64,000 nucleotides of DNA from Yoonia litorea (GTDB lineage Bacteria; Pseudomonadota; Alphaproteobacteria; Rhodobacterales; Rhodobacteraceae), in contig NZ_FOZM01000001.1 in the NCBI RefSeq assembly GCF_900114675.1, forward strand, positions 62,001 to 126,000. Direction: 5' to 3'. Shown here piece by piece: positions 18,068-26,211 of this stretch (within the stretch, counting starts at the first letter, position 1; every line of letters starts with the position of its first letter). Position numbers and translations under genes: made by a program. The notes beneath the pieces were generated by a model. The model did no database searches, was not told where the DNA came from, and saw nothing but the letters and a program-made list of their open reading frames with translations.

Positions 18068-18340
18068 TCAGCCACATGTGATGCGGGAAATCGCGTTTTC
18101 GTCATCAATCATGAAATTGATGCGCTCAGGTCTGAAATCCATCGTGACGGCATCATCAGGTCGAATGACGCGCACCTGTCCAAGGATCAGCACGCGTTCA
18201 AGCGCTGTCGCGCCGCGCCCCACAAGGTCGGCATAGGTATTTGCGTTGCAGGTATCGTCCTGCACCTCAGGTGTCGCTGGCAATTGCGGAGCAAGCTCGG
18301 CACAGGCGCCAAGCACTAAGACCAAGAGTATGCGCTTCAT
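18068..18340 (-). CDS. I78-family peptidase inhibitor (lipoprotein-like)
   Basis: A 90-residue exported protein with a short signal segment ending LVLGAC, which resembles a lipobox. The mature part matches the I78 inhibitor pattern: [13 protein letters not shown], then [13 protein letters not shown], then a C-terminal ISRITCG with the second Cys of the disulfide. The family inhibits serine proteases such as subtilisin or elastase in the periplasm. It is divergent from the class III alcohol dehydrogenase gene. Confidence 0.82.
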   Translation of the reverse strand: MKRILLVLVLGACAELAPQLPATPEVQDDTCNANTYADLVGRGATALERVLILGQVRVIRPDDAVTMDFRPERINFMIDDENAISRITCG

Positions 18341-18414
18341 ATCGCTGATTGTTGTGAGTTCCGGTCAGATTACAAGTCCCGAAAACTGCGAGGTTGAAAT
18401 CACGTCCTGTTTCA

Positions 18415-18430
18415 TTGATCGTCGGATCAA
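18415..18430. promoter_or_regulatory. Operator-like palindrome upstream of the formaldehyde dehydrogenase gene
   Basis: TTGATC-gtcg-GATCAA is a perfect 6-4-6 inverted repeat ending 19 bases before the dehydrogenase ATG, just upstream of the aaaggga ribosome site. It is placed where a repressor would block transcription or an RNA hairpin could form in the leader. The protein partner is unknown. Confidence 0.35.
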
Positions 18431-18449
18431 CACAAAGGGAGAAGAAATG

Positions 18450-19562
18450 ATGCGTACCCGTGCAGCCGTGGCAATCGAAGCGGGTAAGCCGCTTGAGGTG
18501 ATGGAAGTCAATCTTGACGGACCGAAGGCCGGAGAGGTTCTGGTCGAGATCAAAGCGACCGGCATCTGCCACACAGATGAGTTCACGCTGTCCGGTGCGG
18601 ACCCCGAGGGCATGTTCCCTGCGATCCTTGGGCATGAGGGCGCTGGCGTTGTGGTGGAGGTTGGTGAAGGTGTGACAAGCCTGAAGCCCGGCGATCATGT
18701 CATTCCGCTCTACACACCAGAGTGCCGGGAGTGCGAATACTGCCTCAACCCCAAGACAAACCTATGCCAGAAGATCCGTAGCACACAGGGCCAAGGTGTG
18801 ATGCCGGATGGCACGTCACGGTTTTCGATGCTCGATGGCACGCCGATCCTGCACTACATGGGCTGCTCGACATTTGCCAACCACACGGTGCTTCCTGAGA
18901 TCGCTTTGGCCAAGGTTCGCGACGATGCACCCTTCGACAAGATTTGCTATATCGGTTGCGGTGTTACCACTGGCATTGGCGCGGTGATCAACACTGCCAA
19001 GGTCGAGATTGGCAGCCGTGCAATTGTTTTCGGTTTGGGTGGCATCGGCCTGAATGTCATCCAAGGCCTGCGTTTGGCTGGCGCTGATCAGATCGTTGGT
19101 GTCGATCTGAACCCCGGCAAAGTCGAGATGGCCAAACATTTCGGCATGACTGATTTCGTCAATCCCGAAGAGGTCGATGGCGATATGGTCGCTCATCTGG
19201 TCGAATTGACTGGTGGCGGTGCCGACTACACATTCGATGCGACGGGGAATGTTGACGTGATGCGTACAGCTCTTGAATCCGCCCACAAAGGCTGGGGAGA
19301 AAGCATTATCATTGGCGTTGCCCCTGCTGGTGCAGAGATCTCGACGCGACCATTCCAGCTTGTCACTGGGCGTTCGTGGCGCGGAACGGCGTTCGGGGGC
19401 GCATCTGGCAGAACCGATGTGCCAAAAATTGTCGATTGGTACATGCAGGGCAAAATCGAGATTGATCCGATGATCACGCACAAACTGAGCCTTGATGAGA
19501 TCAATAAAGGTTTCGATCTGATGCATGAGGGTAAGTCGATCCGCGCCGTCGTCGAATTTTGA
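18450..19562 (+). CDS. S-(hydroxymethyl)glutathione dehydrogenase / class III alcohol dehydrogenase
   Basis: Oxidises the spontaneous formaldehyde-glutathione adduct to S-formylglutathione with NAD+. The 370-residue zinc enzyme shows the catalytic Zn ligands (GICHTDE and GHEGAG), the structural Zn cluster of four Cys in [15 protein letters not shown], and the NAD fold GLGGIGLNV. An ATG one codon upstream (18447) is possible; the second is better spaced from aaggga. It acts with the hydrolase at 8170 and the glutathione supplied by gshA (40256). The downstream serine-hydrolase frame overlaps its stop. Confidence 0.96.
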   Translation: MRTRAAVAIEAGKPLEVMEVNLDGPKAGEVLVEIKATGICHTDEFTLSGADPEGMFPAILGHEGAGVVVEVGEGVTSLKPGDHVIPLYTPECRECEYCLNPKTNLCQKIRSTQGQGVMPDGTSRFSMLDGTPILHYMGCSTFANHTVLPEIALAKVRDDAPFDKICYIGCGVTTGIGAVINTAKVEIGSRAIVFGLGGIGLNVIQGLRLAGADQIVGVDLNPGKVEMAKHFGMTDFVNPEEVDGDMVAHLVELTGGGADYTFDATGNVDVMRTALESAHKGWGESIIIGVAPAGAEISTRPFQLVTGRSWRGTAFGGASGRTDVPKIVDWYMQGKIEIDPMITHKLSLDEINKGFDLMHEGKSIRAVVEF

Positions 19563-20578
19563 GTGTTGAGAAACTGGATGCGTTGGCCCAGCAGATCGCT
19601 GGGCCTTTTGCCTTTTGCGGACTGGCCGCATGCTGTCGCGGCAAAAGGGATTTTGCTATCGCGCATCAATCATTTCTGGATGTGGATCGTTTTCGCATGT
19701 TTCGCGTGGCGTCCATCTCGAAGATTGTCATCGGACAGACACTCGCGCAGCTTTGCACGAAACATCGGGTAGCATGGGACAGCGATGTCTCTTCGGTTCT
19801 CGGGTGGCCGCTCTGCAATCCTGAGTTCCCTGACATTCCCATCTCGATCGGCGCGCTCGCGGCACATACGGCCGGGCTCGACGATCAAAAGGGCTATCTT
19901 TTGCCCCCTGACCAGACACTTCAGGCGTTTTTCACAAGCAACCGTTTCGGAGCGAGACCAAGTGGGACTTATTTTGACTACGCCAATCTTGGCTATCTGG
20001 TTCTGGCCGAGGTTATCGAAAAACTTTCCGGGACCGACCTTCCGCAGGCCTGCAGTCATATGATCCCTGACGACGGTGGCTTCAATTGGATCGGAGTGCC
20101 TGACACAAGACGCGCAGATGCTTTGCCGACCTTTCGCCACGACGGTGATGGCTTCGCTGCGCAAATCGACGATCCGGCTGTCATGCCACCGCCGGCAGTA
20201 AGTGTGGGCCGGTTCTCCCCTCAGGGTGGGTTGCGCCTTTCGTTGGACGGGATGCTGACCTTGGCAGAGGCGCTCCGCGATGCAGACAAAACCGTTCTCT
20301 GGCGTGATGCGCAAACGGCGGGCAACGATCTTGGCGGTGTCTTTGAGCAGTACGGTGCGGGGCTGCAAATCTTCCAGAACCCGGCCTTCTATCCGCGCCC
20401 GCTGATCGGACATTTCGGCAACGCCTACGGCTTCAAGGGAGGGGTCTGGTATGATGCAAAGGCTGACCTTGCCTTTGCCTATGCGCTCAATGGGTTGGAA
20501 CTTGGCGACGAAGATGACAGTTTCTCTGAGACCGAGCGAAAGATATTCGCATCGTTTGCCATGATGGGGGATGAATAA
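19559..20578 (+). CDS. Serine hydrolase (beta-lactamase/DD-peptidase fold)
   Basis: A 339-residue class C beta-lactamase-like protein. SxxK is visible in VASISKIV, the YxN in FDYANLGY, and the third motif probably lies near GHFGNAYG. There is no obvious signal peptide, so it is likely a cytoplasmic esterase or peptidase and not an antibiotic-resistance enzyme. The best available start is a TTG at 19559 overlapping the preceding stop, so the N-terminus is uncertain. Confidence 0.78.
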   Translation: MSVEKLDALAQQIAGPFAFCGLAACCRGKRDFAIAHQSFLDVDRFRMFRVASISKIVIGQTLAQLCTKHRVAWDSDVSSVLGWPLCNPEFPDIPISIGALAAHTAGLDDQKGYLLPPDQTLQAFFTSNRFGARPSGTYFDYANLGYLVLAEVIEKLSGTDLPQACSHMIPDDGGFNWIGVPDTRRADALPTFRHDGDGFAAQIDDPAVMPPPAVSVGRFSPQGGLRLSLDGMLTLAEALRDADKTVLWRDAQTAGNDLGGVFEQYGAGLQIFQNPAFYPRPLIGHFGNAYGFKGGVWYDAKADLAFAYALNGLELGDEDDSFSETERKIFASFAMMGDE

Positions 20579-21307
20579 ATGCCTGACGGACGCATGTTGC
20601 TGGCTGTGCTGATTGACGCGGACAATATTCCTGCAAAACACGCCAGCGCGATCATGCGCGAGATCACGACCTACGGCGAACCTGCTCTGCGACGGGTCTA
20701 TGGTGATTGGTCCAGTTCCTCCCTTTCGGCATGGAAAAAGGAGGTCGTCGAACTTGGTATGGTTGCAAATCAGGAAACGGCGAACACCAAGGGCAAGAAT
20801 GCCAGCGATATCGGATTGGTGATTGATGCCATGGATATCTTGCATACGGGCCGTTTCGACGGCTTCGTCATTGTGTCGTCCGACAGCGATTTCACCGCGC
20901 TTGCCAACCGGCTCAGAGAAGATGGAGTCGAAGTCATTGGGATCGGTGAAGGCAAAGCGCCTGCAAGCCTGCGCAATGTTTGCAATCGGTTCATCCTGAT
21001 TGAAAATATCATCGGCGAGGAAAAATCGGATAAACCGAAGAAATCAAACAAGAACGAGCAGGCGTCCAATGACCGTCAGCCGCCATCAAAGGCCATCCCG
21101 CTTGTGATCAAGGCAATGAATAGCATTGATCCCGAAGGTGAGTGGTACTCCTTGGGTCAGCTTGGCCAATACATCATCCGCGCGCATCCCGACTTTGACC
21201 CGCGTACCTATGGCAGCCCCAAACTGAGCGAGTTACTGGTCAAGACCGGCCGTTTTGAGACACAGAAAAAACCGGGGCAAAACCTGCAGGTGCGCCGGCT
21301 AGACTAG
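20579..21307 (+). CDS. NYN-domain nuclease-like protein with OST-HTH/LOTUS domain
   Basis: A 242-residue protein. The N-terminal NYN (PIN-like) domain of the Limkain-b1 type spans about 8-145 with acidic motifs LIDADNIP, DIGLVIDAMD and VSSDSDF. A Lys/Asn-rich linker follows (about 150-170), then a winged-helix OST-HTH domain (about 175-238; EWYSLGQLGQYI and LSELLVKTG). The architecture suggests an RNA-binding endoribonuclease. The ATG follows the previous stop with no gap. It converges with the tetR gene, overlapping it by 4 bp. Confidence 0.85.
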   Translation: MPDGRMLLAVLIDADNIPAKHASAIMREITTYGEPALRRVYGDWSSSSLSAWKKEVVELGMVANQETANTKGKNASDIGLVIDAMDILHTGRFDGFVIVSSDSDFTALANRLREDGVEVIGIGEGKAPASLRNVCNRFILIENIIGEEKSDKPKKSNKNEQASNDRQPPSKAIPLVIKAMNSIDPEGEWYSLGQLGQYIIRAHPDFDPRTYGSPKLSELLVKTGRFETQKKPGQNLQVRRLD

Positions 21308-21921
21308 CTGCCGTAACGGGCCATGAACATCCGCACGGCCCCTTTCGTGACGCGCCGTTTTTCGTCGACAGTAAAGTCATCGGCGATGTTGAACATCATC
21401 CGCGGGAAAAGATCAGCTTTGCAAAGTTCCTGAAATTGCTCGGCTGCAAGCGCAACATCGTCAATCTGTAACTCGCCCCGTGCGATCGCCTTTTCCAGAT
21501 AAGACATCATCCGCTCGCGGACCAATTGCGGTCCACTTTCATAGAATTCGCGCGCAAGCTCGGGAAACCTTTCGCTCTCGCCTACACAGATGCGAAAGAT
21601 ACGCGTGCCAAATTCTGATGTGATGAACGCGACAATCTCGTCAGCAATGGCCTGAAGAACGTCTGCCGCAGGCGCGTCCATGTCGATGGTCTCGATGGCG
21701 TGATCAGCTTGTCTGGCACACTCTGTTTTGGCCACTTGCAGGAAAAGAAACCGCTTGTCTGGAAAATAGCTGTAGAGCGTCGCCTTCGACACGCCGGCAG
21801 CTTTTGCGATATCATCGACGGATGCGCCCTCAAAACCGTCTGACAGAAAGACCTGTCTGGCACCGGCAAGCACCTGATCAAACTTTCGGCCTCGTTTTGG
21901 CTGTGTTGTGCCATCTGGCAT
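21304..21921 (-). CDS. TetR/AcrR-family transcriptional regulator
   Basis: A 205-residue repressor with the N-terminal helix-turn-helix (ASVDDIAKAAGVSKATLYSY) and a C-terminal ligand domain of the AefR-like kind. The start at 21921 has a textbook ggagg seven bases upstream; in-frame ATGs further up (21948) lack one. No target gene is adjacent: the region in front contains only structured non-coding DNA with a good TetR-type palindrome at 22219-22236, so autoregulation is likely. Confidence 0.9.
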   Translation of the reverse strand: MPDGTTQPKRGRKFDQVLAGARQVFLSDGFEGASVDDIAKAAGVSKATLYSYFPDKRFLFLQVAKTECARQADHAIETIDMDAPAADVLQAIADEIVAFITSEFGTRIFRICVGESERFPELAREFYESGPQLVRERMMSYLEKAIARGELQIDDVALAAEQFQELCKADLFPRMMFNIADDFTVDEKRRVTKGAVRMFMARYGS

Positions 21922-21981
21922 CTCAGGTCCTCCGATGGAGTTGATCATAGACCGAGCGGTTCAATTTCAGCAAGGCGATTG

Positions 21982-22019
21982 CAGCGATGGGGCTGGGAGG
22001 GATGAACGCCCCATCGCTG
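21982..22019. repeat. 12-bp perfect inverted repeat in the tetR leader
   Basis: CAGCGATGGGGC (21982-21993) and GCCCCATCGCTG (22008-22019) are perfectly complementary, with a 14-base loop. It lies 61 bp upstream of the tetR start. No T-run follows on either strand, so it is not a standard terminator. It could be a regulatory hairpin or part of a small RNA. Confidence 0.6.
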
Positions 22020-22028
22020 TGACGCCTT

Positions 22029-22049
22029 GTCTGCCTTGACGTGGCAGAC
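22029..22049. repeat. 7-bp inverted repeat
   Basis: GTCTGCC (22029-22035) pairs with GGCAGAC (22043-22049) around a 7-base loop, only 10 bases from the larger inverted repeat. Together they would form two stacked hairpins in a transcript. Confidence 0.5.
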
Positions 22050-22068
22050 GGGCATTTGCGCGTCTTAG

Positions 22069-22080
22069 GATCGCGCGATC
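22069..22080. repeat. 12-bp perfect palindrome GATCGCGCGATC
   Basis: A continuous self-complementary 12-mer with no loop, 20 bases beyond the 7-bp inverted repeat. It could be a protein-binding site; nothing identifies the protein. Confidence 0.35.
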
Positions 22081-22218
22081 TGCACACCAGAGGGGAGGAC
22101 GTTGGTGCGCAGTTTTTCGTCGGAAATTCCGCGAGGATTGACACTTCCGTCATGCGCGAACTGACGGTTCGCGAAACGGCTTCGGGATGTCATCTCAGAG
22201 GCATTTCCTGAATATGAA

Positions 22219-22236
22219 CTAAACTGTATAGTTTAG
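22219..22236. promoter_or_regulatory. Putative TetR-type operator
   Basis: CTAAACT-GTAT-AGTTTAG is an 18-bp palindrome with 7-bp perfect arms in an AT-rich island. The size and symmetry suit a TetR-family dimer. The nearest regulator is the tetR gene about 300 bp downstream on the minus strand, so this is probably its own control site. Confidence 0.5.
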
Positions 22237-22352
22237 AATGCAAGCCCGAAGCTGAATAATTGTTCAGGGAGGCAGCTACGTCGCCTTGTGCGGTGGTGGC
22301 TTTCTCCAAGGTCAATTGAGGATCTGCATCAGCCCTCGGCGATCTCCAGGCG

Positions 22353-22985
22353 CTACCTTGCTCTTTGCCCGCCACTTCTGTTGCGGGGTTTCTGTTCTGG
22401 TTCAGGGTAGATGTCCCTGACCATGGCAGTCGTCGATTTGAACCCGAAAATAAAACGCAGCAAGCCAATCCGCTGGGTTTTAACATCTCGAAACCCCTGC
22501 CGCAGATACAGCGATTTCGCACGTGTGTTGGTATCGACCACATCAAGACGCACCTGATGATACCCCCGACGCTTGGCCTCCTGCGTGATCGCATTCAGCA
22601 GTGCGGTACCAACACCCTGCCCACGGGCGTCCTCAGCGACAAATAGTCCATCCATCAAAAAGCGTTCGTTTTCGATGTCGTTTTCCAAAGCCGCCAAGAG
22701 GCTGGTCCTGAAAGCTGCACTCGCCCAACCATAAATTTGCTTGAGGTCATGGAAAGCTCCACCCACAAGCGCGCCTTTTGACGTCTTGAAGCCCGCAACG
22801 CCAATCAGGCGCCCGTCATCATCATGTGCGCAGACCCCATGGTCTTGTCGCATGACTGCGGTGACAAACTGCAACGCAAGATGCTTTGGCCCAAGCGCGA
22901 AACCGAGTTTCTCGCCGAACGCATCCCAGTAAAGCCGCGCCGCGGCCTCCCGGTCTTTGTCAGGGATGCCGACAGTGATTTTCAT
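22353..22985 (-). CDS. GNAT-family N-acetyltransferase
   Basis: A 210-residue acetyltransferase. The acetyl-CoA binding loop is ARGQGVGTALL, followed by the conserved C-terminal segment DTNTRAKSLYLRQGF. The substrate is unknown. The start overlaps the moeA-fusion stop codon by 4 bases, placing it as the last gene of the fdhD-mobA-mobB-moeA operon, though nothing in its sequence links it to molybdenum. Confidence 0.88.
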   Translation of the reverse strand: MKITVGIPDKDREAAARLYWDAFGEKLGFALGPKHLALQFVTAVMRQDHGVCAHDDDGRLIGVAGFKTSKGALVGGAFHDLKQIYGWASAAFRTSLLAALENDIENERFLMDGLFVAEDARGQGVGTALLNAITQEAKRRGYHQVRLDVVDTNTRAKSLYLRQGFRDVKTQRIGLLRFIFGFKSTTAMVRDIYPEPEQKPRNRSGGQRAR

Positions 22986-25072
22986 CTACCGAAATCAGCA
23001 AACGGGATGTAGCGCACAGGGTCGCCGGGTGCGATTGTTTGCGCAGGCGCAGAGAGGGCGACGAGACCGGTCGCCCACGACAGTCCCGAGACCCGACCTG
23101 ACCCTTCGGAGGGAAAGACTTCGACGCACCCATTTTGGATGCGGGCGCGAAGGTATTCTGTGCGACCTTCCTTCTTTGATTTTGAAAATTCAGCCGGAAG
23201 CAGATAGCCCTCGGGTTTGCGCCAGCCGCCGCCTGCCATGACCCTCAGTGCGGGCGCGCTAAACACCAGCGCGCAGACCATGGCTGCAACCGGATTGCCA
23301 GGCAGGCCAAACACGGGGGTTTCATTCCACATGCCAAGCACCAAAGGGCGCCCGGGTTTCATTGCAATCCGCCAGAGGGCGAAGCTGCCTGTGTCCGAAA
23401 GCAAGGCCGAGACATGATCCTCGGCCCCAGCTGATGCGCCGCCCGAAGTCAGGATGGCGTCACAAGATCGGGTTGCGTCGTTCAGCATCTCGCGCAAAGC
23501 ATCCCTGTCGTCTGGCGCGCGTCCCAAAGGGATCACGTCGTGGCCCCACTCGGCCGCCAACGCCGCCAGCATGGGTCCATTTGCGTCAAAAATCTGCGCG
23601 TCACGCGCGCTTGCCCCGGGGGGCACAAGTTCGTCTCCTGTTGACAGGACGCCGACGCGCAGTGGCCTGCGGACGGTCACCTGCCCAACTCCGGCAGCAG
23701 CAATCATACCGATGTCGCCTGGCGTCAATTTTCGCCCTGCAGCAAGGATTGGCTGGCCAATGGTCATGTCTTCACCAGCGTTACGGGCATTGGCGCCTTT
23801 CTTCAGCGGCCCGTAAAAGCGCAGGGTATCTTCATCGACTGTCGTATCTTCCTGAAGGACGACAGTATCGACACCATCAGGCACATTCGCCCCAGTCAGG
23901 ATGCGTATGGCATGTCCGTCTGGAACTGTTCCCTCATAGGGCACGCCCGCCGCAGAGCGCCCTTGGACGAGCGGGAGTTCATTCAAACCTTCAGGTGCAG
24001 GACCGGCAAAGGCATAGCCGTCAACGGCTGCATTCGGGGCAGGGGGATGGGATCGCGCCGCCATGACATCTTCCGCGAGGATCAGACCTGATGCATCAGC
24101 AATCGAAACGCTTTGCGTTCCTGTGACAGGATGCAGGTGGGCCTCTAGATGGGCAAGTGCCTCGTCCACAGGCGTCCAGTAGGCACCCTGAGGCATGGCA
24201 AAACAGTCGTTTTTCAGGCGTGGTGGTAATTTGTCGAGAGCCTTGCGCAACACCTCGGTTTCTCCTGCGCCAAGGACCCAGCCCTCCGAGGTTGCCTGCA
24301 CTGCCATCAGATCGGCGGTGGCCTTGCCTGAGAGCGCCGAGAACACACGTGCATAAAGTGAAACTTGGGCTGCGTCCTTGATCTGATGTGGTTCGTCTTG
24401 CACCAGATCAGGCAAGAGTGAGAAATAAGTCTCGGCAAGAACGATCTGTGTGTCTGGGGCTTCAAAGGGCCAGACTGAAAGGGCGTCCGTAAACCGCTTT
24501 CTCAGTCGCGCAAGCATCGGCAGCCCCATGATGACTTGTCCGCCAACTGCTCCGGCACCCGCTAACTGCCAGGGGGAAAAACTGCCTTTGATCGCAAGAT
24601 CGGCCGCACGTTTTTCGGGCAGGCCGTGCCCGGCTCTCTGTGTGCCTTTGCGCGGAAGATGAGAAATGTCACGGGGTAGTCCGTTAAACCAGAACGGGCC
24701 GACGCCAGGAAACTTGGCGTTGATCTCTCCGGCAAGGTCAAATCTGTTGTTCTTCGTTGGGCTGTCTTCAACTTTTGCCTCAAACCAGTCCCACAGCGCG
24801 AGTGTGTCTTCGCGCCCGATGAGTTTCGCTGCGAAACCCTTTGGGTAGGCAAAACAGAGGTCAAAACCGACAAGAACCCGCTCACCGCGCGCACGAAAAT
24901 CCGTCAGCGTGTCAATCAACCATGCCTCTGCGACCTGGCGGTTGCGTAGATAAACCGGTTCACCGGCTTGCCCGCCAGACCCGATTGCGGCCCAGATTGC
25001 ATCCTTGACGGGCTTGGGGCCGCGATCGTTACCGCCCGACCAATCGACCATAATGACCTTGTCGAAGTTCAA
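22982..25072 (-). CDS. moeA: Molybdopterin molybdotransferase MoeA with an extra N-terminal domain
   Basis: A 696-residue protein, nearly twice the normal MoeA length. From about residue 300 it is a full MoeA, which inserts molybdate into adenylylated molybdopterin. Visible are PAVDGYAF-type sequence (PNAAVDGYAFAG), the ILTGANVPDG loop, VGVLSTGDELV, and SGGASAGAEDHV. The first 300 residues form a separate domain starting IMVDWSGG, with acidic residues in GFDLCFAYP and a C-terminal helical part; it recalls DUF429-like proteins, but I am not sure. It overlaps mobB upstream and the GNAT gene downstream by a few bases. Confidence 0.88.
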   Translation of the reverse strand: MNFDKVIMVDWSGGNDRGPKPVKDAIWAAIGSGGQAGEPVYLRNRQVAEAWLIDTLTDFRARGERVLVGFDLCFAYPKGFAAKLIGREDTLALWDWFEAKVEDSPTKNNRFDLAGEINAKFPGVGPFWFNGLPRDISHLPRKGTQRAGHGLPEKRAADLAIKGSFSPWQLAGAGAVGGQVIMGLPMLARLRKRFTDALSVWPFEAPDTQIVLAETYFSLLPDLVQDEPHQIKDAAQVSLYARVFSALSGKATADLMAVQATSEGWVLGAGETEVLRKALDKLPPRLKNDCFAMPQGAYWTPVDEALAHLEAHLHPVTGTQSVSIADASGLILAEDVMAARSHPPAPNAAVDGYAFAGPAPEGLNELPLVQGRSAAGVPYEGTVPDGHAIRILTGANVPDGVDTVVLQEDTTVDEDTLRFYGPLKKGANARNAGEDMTIGQPILAAGRKLTPGDIGMIAAAGVGQVTVRRPLRVGVLSTGDELVPPGASARDAQIFDANGPMLAALAAEWGHDVIPLGRAPDDRDALREMLNDATRSCDAILTSGGASAGAEDHVSALLSDTGSFALWRIAMKPGRPLVLGMWNETPVFGLPGNPVAAMVCALVFSAPALRVMAGGGWRKPEGYLLPAEFSKSKKEGRTEYLRARIQNGCVEVFPSEGSGRVSGLSWATGLVALSAPAQTIAPGDPVRYIPFADFGR

Positions 25073-25560
25073 AGTCCGACCTCGGCAAGTATGAAATCGG
25101 CAATGGCTTTTGTGTCGTCGAGGTCAAGAACCGGCTGCTTGGCCTGAATGGTTGTGTCACTGGCAATCGCGCGGATCGTATCGTCTTCAGACCCAATCAA
25201 GGGGTGGTTCATCTCGCCGCGGAAGGCTTCGATCTTGGGGTGGCGATCCCTTTTGTAACCTTCGACCAACACCAGATCGACTGGCGCAAGTTGCGCGAGC
25301 AGGTCTTCGAGGCTCGCCTCTTCGGCACCGCGCAGTTCGGTCATCAGCGCCCATCGTTTACGCGACGACAATAGCACCTGACTGGCACCGGCCTGCCGAT
25401 GCCGATAGCTGTCTTTGCCTTCGTGATCGACATCGAAGCTGTGATGCGCGTGTTTGATTGTCGAAACCGTGAAGCCGCGCCCCGCAATTTCGGTCACGAG
25501 TCTTTCCATCAATCCGGTCTTGCCGGCGTTCTTATAGCCTGTGACGCCAAAGACTTTCAT
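25069..25560 (-). CDS. mobB: Molybdopterin-guanine dinucleotide biosynthesis adaptor MobB
   Basis: A 163-residue P-loop GTPase with Walker A GYKNAGKTG (from residue 8) and the family motif TIKHAHHSFDVD. Later LVEGYKRDRHPKIE marks MobB clearly. It assists MobA in loading GMP onto molybdopterin. It overlaps mobA and moeA by 4 bases each. Confidence 0.95.
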   Translation of the reverse strand: MKVFGVTGYKNAGKTGLMERLVTEIAGRGFTVSTIKHAHHSFDVDHEGKDSYRHRQAGASQVLLSSRKRWALMTELRGAEEASLEDLLAQLAPVDLVLVEGYKRDRHPKIEAFRGEMNHPLIGSEDDTIRAIASDTTIQAKQPVLDLDDTKAIADFILAEVGL

Positions 25561-26144
25561 AGCATCGCCTGTGCTTTTGTGAGGTCGTCAGGAGTATTGA
25601 CGTTGAAAAACGCGAGATCGTCCGGAAACATTGCCGTGGTTCCACCGTGTTTGTCCGTCCACAGAATCACTTTGCGTAGTCCCTCCGTCAGCGCCTGACG
25701 TAAATCGTGTCGCAAGGACACGGGCCATAGGCCGAAGGTCGGGTGGCGTCCGTCTGGTGTCTTGGCAAGGGCAATTTCGCTGCCTGCCTCTTCAGCGGCC
25801 AGCTGCAACCGCGGCACCAGATCACAGGGAAAGAACGGTGTGTCAGCTGCCGCAGTGACAATGTCATCCGCCCCTTGTGTTGCAGCCCAGTCAAGACCTG
25901 CAAGCACCCCGGATAGCGGGCCTGCAAAACCTTCCACCGTATCGGCAATGACCGGCAGACCCAGATGCGCAAACCGCGCCGGATCGCCGTTGGCGTTGAG
26001 CGCCAATCCTGCCACCTGCGGTGATAGCCGTTCCACAACGTGATCAATGATCGTCCTGTCGCCCAAAGACAGGAGCCCCTTGTCACCACCACCCATACGG
26101 GTCGCCTGGCCACCGGCCAATATGACGCCAACGGGCTGTTTCAC
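25557..26144 (-). CDS. mobA: Molybdenum cofactor guanylyltransferase MobA
   Basis: Transfers GMP from GTP to Mo-molybdopterin to form the MGD cofactor used by DMSO reductase-family enzymes and formate dehydrogenases. The nucleotide-binding motif is LAGGQATRMGGGDK (residues 9-22), with the Asp in TAAADTPFF. The frame is open much further upstream to 26276, but that extension crosses an intergenic repeat and is not MobA-like. A GTG at 26144 gives the usual short N-terminus before the glycine-rich loop (195 residues). Confidence 0.9.
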   Translation of the reverse strand: MKQPVGVILAGGQATRMGGGDKGLLSLGDRTIIDHVVERLSPQVAGLALNANGDPARFAHLGLPVIADTVEGFAGPLSGVLAGLDWAATQGADDIVTAAADTPFFPCDLVPRLQLAAEEAGSEIALAKTPDGRHPTFGLWPVSLRHDLRQALTEGLRKVILWTDKHGGTTAMFPDDLAFFNVNTPDDLTKAQAML

Positions 26145-26175
26145 GCGCAGACCTGCGCCAGTTGGTCCGACAGGA

Positions 26176-26195
26176 GCCTCCGGCGGGAGTATTTT
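26176..26195. repeat. Intergenic repeat, copy 1 (GCCTCCGGCGGG...TATTT)
   Basis: A 20-base element between fdhD and mobA matching the copy at 41653-41672 in 17 of 20 positions. I recall similar sequences at gene ends in many Rhodobacteraceae; this is from memory. It follows the fdhD stop on the minus strand. Confidence 0.6.
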
Positions 26196-26211
26196 CGGCA
26201 AAATGATGGGA

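Larger units (their letters stand above)
21922..22352. other. 431-bp non-coding region rich in inverted repeats
   Basis: Between tetR and the GNAT gene I see no convincing coding sequence on either strand. The stretch instead carries four inverted repeats: a 12-bp pair at 21982-22019, a 7-bp pair at 22029-22049, a 12-bp perfect palindrome at 22069-22080 and an operator-like palindrome at 22219-22236. This is the longest gene-free stretch in the window. It may be the long leader of tetR, hold a small RNA, or be the scar of a lost gene. Confidence 0.6.

Noticed and set aside
17799-18077. A 92-residue minus-strand protein between DUF2794 and I78
   Set aside because: It overlaps DUF2794 by about 50 bp in another frame and only its first third looks like protein. 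It is mentioned only as a possible relic.
19670-20845. A 391-codon minus-strand open frame across the serine hydrolase gene
   Set aside because: The plus strand carries SxxK and YxN motifs. The antisense frame shows no family pattern.
22190-22594. A minus-strand frame running from inside the GNAT gene into the non-coding stretch, possibly the tail of an efflux outer-membrane protein
   Set aside because: The resemblance (an Ala/Leu-rich end) is too weak. Half of the frame is a shadow of the GNAT gene.
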